From: SCRT01 sp036379455
GTDB taxonomy: Bacteria > Pseudomonadota > Gammaproteobacteria > Nevskiales > Nevskiaceae
Assembly: GCA_036379455.1 (NCBI GenBank)
Contig: DASVGQ010000082.1
Location: forward strand, 1 to 5,487
Direction: 5' to 3'
Length of the DNA stretch: 5,487 bases
The translations under genes were made by a program, and so were the position numbers. Shown here piece after piece: positions 1-5,487 of the stretch (its first letter is position 1; each line of letters starts with the position of its first letter). Under the pieces are notes generated by a model. That model made no database searches. It was not told the origin of the DNA and saw only the letters and a program-made list of their open reading frames with translations.

Positions 1-1211
<1,211 letters not shown>

Positions 1212-1313
1212 CACCCAATCTCGCAATCTACCGATCTGGAATGCTGCAACCCGCGTGCCAGCAAGCGCCGCAAATCACGCGGCATTTGCATGGCGCCGAG
1301 CCTGTCGGCACGC

Positions 1314-1344
1314 GTTATAACACGCACTGCCGGCCGCGTGAAAA
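1314..1344 (-). promoter_or_regulatory. Possible clpX promoter in the clpP-clpX gap
   Basis: On the minus strand TTTTCA (1344-1339) and TATAAC (1319-1314) match the sigma-70 -35 and -10 consensus at 4/6 and 5/6 positions, but with a long 19-nt spacer. A start near 1307 would give a leader of roughly 95 nt before clpX. A small hairpin with five paired bases (1309-1305 with 1299-1295) would sit at the beginning of that transcript. This is the only AT-rich hexamer in a very GC-rich gap. An internal clpX promoter is known in some bacteria; here it is inference from a weak match, and readthrough from clpP remains likely. Confidence 0.25.
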
Positions 1345-1379
1345 CCGGCGCGGCGAGACGTTGCCGCTGCCGCACGACG

Positions 1380-1997
1380 TCACTTTGCGGCGGTCGTACG
1401 CTGCTCGACGATGTTGTCGATCAACCCGTATTCCTTGGCCGCCTCCGCGTTGAGGAAGAAGTCCCGCTCCACGTCGCGCGCGATCTTCTCGACCGGCTGC
1501 CCGGTATTGGCAGCGAGCATGGCGTTGAGCCTCTCCCGCAGGTAGAGGATCTCCTTGGCCTGGATCTGGATATCCGTCGCCTGGCCCTGCGCGCCGCCCG
1601 ACGGCTGATGGATCATCATCCGTGAATTCGGCAGGCAGTAGCGCTTGCCCTTGGTGCCCGCCGCGAGCAGGAAGGCGCCCATGCTGGCCGCCTGGCCGAT
1701 GCACCACGTCGCGATGTCCGGCTTGATGAAGCGCATCGTGTCGTAGATCGACAGGCCCGCCGTCACCACGCCGCCCGGCGAGTTGATGTAGACGTTGATG
1801 TCCTTGTCGGGGTTCTCCGACTCGAGGTACAGCATCTGCGCCACGATCAGATTGGCCATCATGTCGTCGATCGGCCCGACGATGAAGATCAGCCGTTCCT
1901 TGAGCAAGCGGGAATAGATGTCGAACGCGCGCTCTCCACGCGGCGTCTGCTCGACCACCATCGGGATCAACTGTGCGCGCGGTTCCTGCGGATTCAT
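1380..1997 (-). CDS. clpP: ATP-dependent Clp protease proteolytic subunit ClpP
   Basis: Serine protease (peptidase family S14) that forms a double-heptamer barrel and degrades chains delivered by ClpX or ClpA in the cytoplasm. The 205-residue product has the full catalytic triad: Ser105 in GQAASMGAF, His130 in MMIHQPSGG and Asp179 in ERDFF; the Ser-His and His-Asp distances (25 and 49) equal those of E. coli ClpP. The oxyanion-region segment NSPGG is at 72-76. Comparison with the E. coli mature N terminus (ALVPMVIEQ) places the processed end near residues 9-10 (QLIPMVVEQ), so the self-cleaved propeptide is only about 8-9 residues, shorter than the 14 of E. coli. The ATG at 1997 was chosen because a perfect AGGAGG lies 10 nt upstream; the frame is open upstream to a TTG at 2027, but that extension would contain the Shine-Dalgarno itself. 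It lies 26 nt after the tig stop, consistent with one tig-clpP transcript. Confidence 0.98.
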   Translation of the reverse strand: MNPQEPRAQLIPMVVEQTPRGERAFDIYSRLLKERLIFIVGPIDDMMANLIVAQMLYLESENPDKDINVYINSPGGVVTAGLSIYDTMRFIKPDIATWCIGQAASMGAFLLAAGTKGKRYCLPNSRMMIHQPSGGAQGQATDIQIQAKEILYLRERLNAMLAANTGQPVEKIARDVERDFFLNAEAAKEYGLIDNIVEQRTTAAK

Positions 1998-2007
1998 CGA
2001 CCTTCGG

Positions 2008-2013
2008 CCTCCT
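2008..2013 (-). promoter_or_regulatory. Shine-Dalgarno site of clpP
   Basis: The minus strand reads AGGAGG here, a full match to the anti-Shine-Dalgarno core, 10 nt before the ATG at 1997. It lies inside the short tig-clpP gap and decides the clpP start against the in-frame TTG further upstream. It is much stronger than the signals in front of tig, clpX or ubiG, which suggests efficient independent initiation of clpP. Confidence 0.8.
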
Positions 2014-2023
2014 GTAAGGTTTC

Positions 2024-3361
2024 TCAAGCTGCGGCGGAAGCCGCCGGATTCAAGAGCTCGGACAGCGGCATCTCGCGCTCGTTGACCGTCGCCTTCGTCA
2101 GCAGCGCCTCCACGGCCTTCTCCTCCAGCGCGACGGCGTGCAGGTTGCGCATGAGCTCCTTGTTGCCGCGGTAGTACTGCCGCACTTCCTCAGGGTTCTC
2201 GTAGTTGGCCGCCACGCCGTCAAGGATCGCATCGACCCGCGCCTCGTCGGCCTCGATCTTCTCGCTCGAGACGAACTCCGACAGCAGCAGGCCCAGCGCC
2301 ACGTTCTGGCGCGCGCGCGACTCGAACAGGTTCGCCGGCAGCATCTCGGCTTCCTTCTCCGGCGTCAGCTGCCGGTTGAAGCGCTTCAATCCCATGCGTT
2401 CCACTGCTTCCTGTCGCAGGCGCTCGATCTCCGCCTCCACCCGGGACGGCGGCAGCTCCAACGGATGGGCCGCAAGCAGCTGCTGCATCAGCGCATCCTT
2501 CACGCGCGCCTGCACGGCCTTGTCACGCTCCGCCTCCAGCGCCGTGCGGCACTTGGCCCTCAGGCCTTCCAGGCCGGCTCCCGCCTCGACGCCGTGGCTT
2601 TTGAGGAACGCCTCATCCACCTCCGGCAGGTCGGCGGTTTTCACTGTGTGTACGGTGACATCGAACTGCGTAGTCTTGCCGCGCAGCTCCTCGCTGCGGT
2701 AGTCGGCCGGAAATTTCACCTCGGCGGCAAAGCTGTCGCCGGCCTCGTGGCCCACGACGGCCCGCTCCAGGTCCGCGACGAACTGTCCGGCACCGAGCTC
2801 AACGTCGACCTTGTTCGCGCTGCCGCCCGGGAAGGCCTTGCCGTCGAGCTTGCCCTCGAAGTCCAGGTTCACCTGGTCGCCGTCCTGCGCGGCACGTTCG
2901 ACGGGCTTCCACTCGCGCTTTGCCTTGCGCAGATCCAGCACCAGCTTGTCGACGTCTGCGTCCGTGACCTGCACCTTCGGCCGTTCGATCTTCAGCGACT
3001 CGATCTTGTCCAGCTTCACCTCGGGCAGGACGTCGAAATGCGCCACGTAGCCGAGCGGCTTCTCGGGCGGCTGGGATTCGATCTCGATGCGCGGCATGCC
3101 GGCCGGTGATACGCCGGCCTTCTCCAGCGCATCCGGATAGGTGCGGCGGAGGAGTTCGTTGACCGCGTCCGCGCGTGCACTGGCACCGAACTGACGCTGG
3201 ATCACCGACATCGGCACGTGTCCACGACGAAACCCGGGGACGCGCGCGCGCCGCGAGATGTCCTTGAGGCGTGCGCCCAGCTCCTTTTCGAACTCATCGG
3301 CGGGAATCGTGACGTGAAGGCTGCGCGTCAACGCGCCGGTGGATTCGACATTGATTTCCAT
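2024..3361 (-). CDS. tig: Trigger factor (ribosome-associated chaperone with FKBP-type domain)
   Basis: Cytosolic chaperone that docks at the ribosomal exit tunnel and shields nascent chains. The protein is 445 residues from the ATG at 3361 (E. coli 432). The N-terminal ribosome-binding domain covers about 1-115 and carries the signature GFRRGHVP at 43-50, at the same numbering as the E. coli GFRKGKVP loop that contacts the ribosome; this fixes the start, although the frame is open for 53 more codons upstream. An FKBP-like PPIase domain spans about 157-243 (begins DGDQVNLDFEG), followed by the long helical, charged C-terminal chaperone domain up to an alanine-rich tail (NPAASAAA). Odd point: at 193-199 the protein reads QFVADLE where E. 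coli has RMIPGFE, so proline isomerase activity may be reduced or lost. The Shine-Dalgarno is weak (GAAGG about 12 nt upstream). First gene of the tig-clpP-clpX cluster, transcribed divergently from the amidohydrolase gene. Confidence 0.97.
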   Translation of the reverse strand: MEINVESTGALTRSLHVTIPADEFEKELGARLKDISRRARVPGFRRGHVPMSVIQRQFGASARADAVNELLRRTYPDALEKAGVSPAGMPRIEIESQPPEKPLGYVAHFDVLPEVKLDKIESLKIERPKVQVTDADVDKLVLDLRKAKREWKPVERAAQDGDQVNLDFEGKLDGKAFPGGSANKVDVELGAGQFVADLERAVVGHEAGDSFAAEVKFPADYRSEELRGKTTQFDVTVHTVKTADLPEVDEAFLKSHGVEAGAGLEGLRAKCRTALEAERDKAVQARVKDALMQQLLAAHPLELPPSRVEAEIERLRQEAVERMGLKRFNRQLTPEKEAEMLPANLFESRARQNVALGLLLSEFVSSEKIEADEARVDAILDGVAANYENPEEVRQYYRGNKELMRNLHAVALEEKAVEALLTKATVNEREMPLSELLNPAASAAA

Positions 3362-3377
3362 GGGGCTTCTGGACCTT

Positions 3378-3395
3378 CGGATGACGTACGGATGA
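3378..3395. repeat. Direct repeat CGGATGA in the tig leader, 11-bp period
   Basis: The heptamer CGGATGA occurs at 3378-3384 and again at 3389-3395, an offset of 11 bp or about one helical turn. It lies between the candidate tig -10 and the tig start codon, where a bound repressor could block tig transcription. A seven-base repeat can occur by chance; no regulator is identified. Confidence 0.3.
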
Positions 3396-3403
3396 AGCCG
3401 GTC

Positions 3404-3409
3404 AGTATA
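3404..3409 (-). promoter_or_regulatory. Candidate -10 element of the tig promoter
   Basis: The minus strand reads TATACT (5/6 match to TATAAT) 42 nt before the tig ATG, which would give a leader of about 35 nt. No good -35 hexamer lies at 16-18 nt spacing, and no extended -10 TGn precedes it, so the call rests on one hexamer and its sensible position. I saw no sigma-32-type CCCCAT element here, although tig and clpP are heat-inducible in some bacteria. Confidence 0.35.
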
Positions 3410-3467
3410 AGTCACGATGTGCGCACGCGGAGTCGCCGCCCACATGCGTGAGCGTGGCCGGGCGAGC

Positions 3468-3497
3468 TTGTCAGCCACGGTACGCGCGGGATTCAAT
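3468..3497 (+). promoter_or_regulatory. Candidate promoter of the amidohydrolase gene
   Basis: TTGTCA (3468-3473, 5/6 to TTGACA) and TTCAAT (3492-3497, 4/6 to TATAAT) are separated by 18 nt. A start near 3504 gives a leader of about 28 nt ending in a good Shine-Dalgarno. A rival plus-strand -10, TATAAG at 3406-3411 (5/6), would give a leader of over 110 nt and overlaps the tig -10 on the other strand. Confidence 0.35.
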
Positions 3498-3520
3498 GCG
3501 CGCAGCGTCTGACGTCTCAC

Positions 3521-3525
3521 AGGGA
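3521..3525 (+). promoter_or_regulatory. Shine-Dalgarno site of the amidohydrolase gene
   Basis: AGGGA six nt before the ATG at 3532, in a purine-rich stretch. This supports the start at 3532 over the ATGs at 3448 and 3496 in the same frame, which would add residues (such as RACQPRYARDS) that lack the family's usual N-terminal beta-strand pattern. Confidence 0.65.
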
Positions 3526-3531
3526 AAGAAC

Positions 3532-4857
3532 ATGCCTCGCAGTCACGTCGACCTCGTCGTCCGACCCGGCTGGCTGGTCCCGGTTGAACCGCCGGGCACC
3601 GTTCTCACGGACCACGCCCTGGTGGTCGATCGAGGCCGTATCCGCGACATCCTGCCGGTGGACTTCGCCGCCCAGCTCTACGACGCCTCCGAAACGCACG
3701 AGCTGCCCCAGCATGCCGTGCTGCCGGGGCTCGTGAACGCGCACGGGCACGCCGCGATGACGCTGCTTCGCGGGCTTGCTGACGACCTGCCGCTGATGGA
3801 CTGGCTCGCCCAGCACATCTGGCCGGCGGAGGCCCGCTACATGGGCGCCGACTACTGCCGCACCGGCGTCACGCTCGCCTGCGCCGGGATGATCCGCAGC
3901 GGGCAGACCTGCTTCAACGATATGTACTTCTTCCCGGAGATCACCGCGCAGGTCGTGGACGAGGTCGGCATGCGCGCCACCGTCGGCCTCATCGTCATCG
4001 ACTTTCCGAACGCCTGGGCGGACGGCGCCGCAAGCTGCATCTCGCGGGGGATCGAGGTCCACGACCAGGTCCGGGCCATGGGCAATCCCCTGCTGCGTAC
4101 GGCTTTCGCGCCCCACGCGCCCTACACCGTGCCGGACGGCGCGCTGCTGAAGGTACGCCGCTACGCCACCGAGCTCGACATCCCGATCCACATGCACGTG
4201 CACGAAACGGCTACCGAGGTTGCACAGGCCGTCGCCAGAGACGGTCGTCGGCCGCTGGAACGCCTCGACGCGCTGGGCCTGCTCGGCGAGAACTTCATCG
4301 CGGTCCACATGACGCAGGTGCTGGACGCGGAGATTGCGCAGACCGCCGGGCACCACTTTTCCGTGGTGCATTGCCCGGAGTCGAACCTCAAGCTCGCGAG
4401 CGGCTTCTGCCCGGTCGCGAGCCTGCTCGACGCCGGCGTCAACGTCGCGCTCGGTACCGACAGCGCGGCCTCCAACAACGACCTGGACCTGTGGGGTGAA
4501 ATGCACACGGCCGCCCTGCTGGCCAAGGGCGTGGCCGGCCGTGCGACGGCGTTGCCGGCCGCCGCCGCACTGCACATGGCAACGCTGGCAGGCGCGCGCG
4601 CGCTGGGCCTGGGCGAGGAAACGGGATCGCTCGTGAAGGGCAAGTCGGCGGATTTCATCGCGGTCGATCTGTCGCCCCTGCAGACGCAGCCGCTGTATGA
4701 CGTGATCTCGCAGCTCGTCTACGCCGCGCCGCGCGCCCAGATCAGCGACGTCTGGGTCGCCGGCCGGGCGCTCATGCGCGAGCATCGGCTGTTGACGATC
4801 GACGAAGCCGCGCTGGGCGCCCACGTCCACGAATGGGGTCAGCGCATCCACGGCTGA
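3532..4857 (+). CDS. mtaD: TRZ/ATZ-family amidohydrolase, probable 5'-methylthioadenosine/S-adenosylhomocysteine deaminase
   Basis: Metal-dependent cytosolic hydrolase of the amidohydrolase superfamily, 441 residues, predicted to deaminate 5'-methylthioadenosine and/or S-adenosylhomocysteine to the inosine forms plus ammonia. Seen: N-terminal beta-sandwich segment (HVDLVVRPGWLVPVEP, 5-20); HxH metal ligands His71 and His73 in LVNAHGHAAMTLLRG; the segment LMDWLAQHIWPAEAR (88-102), whose Glu100 aligns with the ribose-binding Glu of Thermotoga TM0936; His195 in HAPYTV; metal ligand His222 with Glu225 three residues later (HMHVHE); His259 in AVHMTQ; Asp310 in GTDSAASNND; then a C-terminal strand returning to the sandwich (GSLVKGKSADFIAVD, 628-type family ending at about 366-380). 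All catalytic positions are present. The family also contains triazine, guanine and cytosine-type hydrolases, so substrate is inferred from these motifs and from the ubiG neighbour, as with the Pseudomonas deaminase PA3170. ubiG follows after 111 nt on the same strand. Confidence 0.85.
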   Translation: MPRSHVDLVVRPGWLVPVEPPGTVLTDHALVVDRGRIRDILPVDFAAQLYDASETHELPQHAVLPGLVNAHGHAAMTLLRGLADDLPLMDWLAQHIWPAEARYMGADYCRTGVTLACAGMIRSGQTCFNDMYFFPEITAQVVDEVGMRATVGLIVIDFPNAWADGAASCISRGIEVHDQVRAMGNPLLRTAFAPHAPYTVPDGALLKVRRYATELDIPIHMHVHETATEVAQAVARDGRRPLERLDALGLLGENFIAVHMTQVLDAEIAQTAGHHFSVVHCPESNLKLASGFCPVASLLDAGVNVALGTDSAASNNDLDLWGEMHTAALLAKGVAGRATALPAAAALHMATLAGARALGLGEETGSLVKGKSADFIAVDLSPLQTQPLYDVISQLVYAAPRAQISDVWVAGRALMREHRLLTIDEAALGAHVHEWGQRIHG

Positions 4858-4968
4858 GCAGCGCCGCCGGCCGACGTCTCCCCCCACGCCGGAAGGGCGC
4901 GTCTCCGAACGCCCGGAGCATGGCTGCCGCAACGCTCGACTGCGCCCTGATCTGGAATAATCCTCGGC
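4858..4968 (+). other. mtaD-ubiG intergenic spacer, no convincing terminator
   Basis: This 111-nt gap is GC-rich. Two short hairpins can be drawn (4895-4899 with 4910-4914; 4903-4907 with 4914-4918), but they share a base, have five-bp stems and no T-run, so I do not call a terminator. AATAAT at 4956-4961 resembles a -10 element but lacks a -35 at proper spacing, and it lies so close to the ubiG ATG that a transcript from it would be essentially leaderless. Readthrough from mtaD is the simpler model. Confidence 0.4.
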
Positions 4969-5487
4969 ATGGAACCGAATGTCGACGCCGGCGAAATCCG
5001 GCACTTCGACGCGCTGGCCGAACGCTGGTGGGACGACCGCGGCCCGATGGCGACCCTGCACGACATCAACCCGGTGCGCCTCTCGTACCTCCGCAACCGC
5101 GTCGGCGACCTCGCGGGCCTGCGCGTGCTCGACGTGGGGTGCGGCGGCGGCATCCTGTCCGAAGCGCTCGCCGAAGCCGGCGCGCGCGTGACCGGCATCG
5201 ACCTCGCCGCCGACAGTATCAAGGTCGCCCGCCGGCACGCCGCGGATCACAAAGTTGAGGTCGAATACCTCGAGCAGTCCGCGGAAGCCCTGGCAGCGGA
5301 ACGCCCGAGGTGCTTTGACCTGGTCTGCTGCATGGAGCTGCTCGAACACGTCCCGGATCCGGCGGCGATCGTCGGTGCCTGCGCGACCCTCGCGCGGGCG
5401 GACGGCCACGTGGTGTTCTCCACCATCAACCGCACGCTGCTCGCCTGGGCGCTCATGATCCCTGCTGCGGAAGGGCTGCTGCGCCTC
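4969..5487 (+). CDS. ubiG: Ubiquinone biosynthesis O-methyltransferase UbiG (C-terminal part beyond window)
   Basis: SAM-dependent class I methyltransferase that carries out both O-methylations of ubiquinone synthesis, acting at the inner face of the cytoplasmic membrane. The visible 173 codons cover about 70% of the family length (E. coli 240). Seen: N-terminal UbiG pattern with HFDALAERWWDDRGPMATLHDINPVR (key residues Phe13, Trp20-Trp21, Asp22, Leu30, Asn34-Pro35, Arg37); SAM-binding motif I VLDVGCGGG at 53-61; acidic residue Asp78 ending strand 2 (VTGIDLA); motif FDLVCCMELLEHVPDP at 116-131; STINRT at about 150-155, followed by a hydrophobic stretch (LLAWALMIPAAEGLLRL) that corresponds to the membrane-associating insert described for E. 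coli UbiG. The ATG at 4969 fits family length; upstream only a poor Shine-Dalgarno (GGAA about 11 nt away) is visible. The mtaD product can act on the S-adenosylhomocysteine that UbiG releases. Confidence 0.95.
   Translation, partial: MEPNVDAGEIRHFDALAERWWDDRGPMATLHDINPVRLSYLRNRVGDLAGLRVLDVGCGGGILSEALAEAGARVTGIDLAADSIKVARRHAADHKVEVEYLEQSAEALAAERPRCFDLVCCMELLEHVPDPAAIVGACATLARADGHVVFSTINRTLLAWALMIPAAEGLLRL

Noticed and set aside
1998..2027. N-terminal extension of clpP to a TTG overlapping the tig stop
   Set aside because: The perfect AGGAGG lies within the extension and points to the ATG at 1997; the added residues RNLTGGRRS have no counterpart in the family.
2138..3109. A 323-codon plus-strand open frame opposite tig
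   Set aside because: Trigger factor on the other strand is unmistakable; this frame is a low-complexity Leu/Arg/His-rich antisense shadow.
3419..3426. Perfect 8-bp palindrome GTGCGCAC in the divergent region
   Set aside because: It does not extend beyond eight bases and similar GC palindromes (for example TGCGCGCA at 3497-3504) are common here, so no operator is claimed.
3362..3520. N-terminal extension of trigger factor by 53 codons
   Set aside because: The family start matches MEINVEST at 3361, the GFRRGHVP loop then falls at its canonical position, and the extension would cover the likely promoter.
4895..4918. Possible terminator or switch hairpins between mtaD and ubiG
   Set aside because: Stems are only five base pairs, there is no T-run, and such pairings are expected by chance in DNA this rich in G and C.
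3517..5409. A 630-codon open frame on the minus strand opposite mtaD and ubiG
   Set aside because: It is antisense to two well-recognised genes. Its translation is arginine-, valine- and histidine-rich with no recognisable domain, typical of the complementary frame of high-GC coding DNA.

Overview
The window is a high-GC chromosomal segment of housekeeping genes from a proteobacterium, most likely a gammaproteobacterium. The basis is the set of protein sequences and the pairing of an MTA/SAH-deaminase-type amidohydrolase with ubiG, an arrangement I recall from Pseudomonas-like genomes. The trigger factor resembles what I recall of Xanthomonadales proteins more than Escherichia. The placement is inference; no rRNA or tRNA is present to anchor it.

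Left two thirds (1-3361), minus strand: the classical protein quality-control cluster, read right to left as tig (trigger factor), clpP (protease subunit) and clpX (unfoldase). tig and clpP are 26 nt apart and almost certainly co-transcribed. clpX follows clpP after 168 nt that may hold its own weak promoter, and it runs off the left edge about 20 residues before its expected C terminus. Trigger factor handles nascent chains at the ribosome; ClpX unfolds tagged or regulatory proteins and feeds them to the ClpP barrel. Catalytic and docking residues of ClpP and ClpX are intact. The FKBP-type domain of trigger factor lacks the usual proline-isomerase signature.

Middle (3362-3531): a 170-bp divergent intergenic region with candidate promoters in both directions, a good Shine-Dalgarno for the rightward gene, and an 11-bp-phased direct repeat in the tig leader.

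Right third (3532-5487), plus strand: a TRZ/ATZ-family amidohydrolase, best called 5'-methylthioadenosine/S-adenosylhomocysteine deaminase (mtaD-like), then after 111 nt the first 173 codons of ubiG, a SAM-dependent O-methyltransferase of ubiquinone synthesis. UbiG produces S-adenosylhomocysteine, a plausible substrate of the neighbouring deaminase, so the pair makes sense as methyltransferase plus by-product disposal.

I found no mobile element, CRISPR array, RNA gene or convincing intrinsic terminator, and no undescribed system. The points of interest are modest: the degenerate PPIase site, the regulatory layout of the divergent region, the clpP-clpX gap, and the weak initiation signals of clpX and ubiG.
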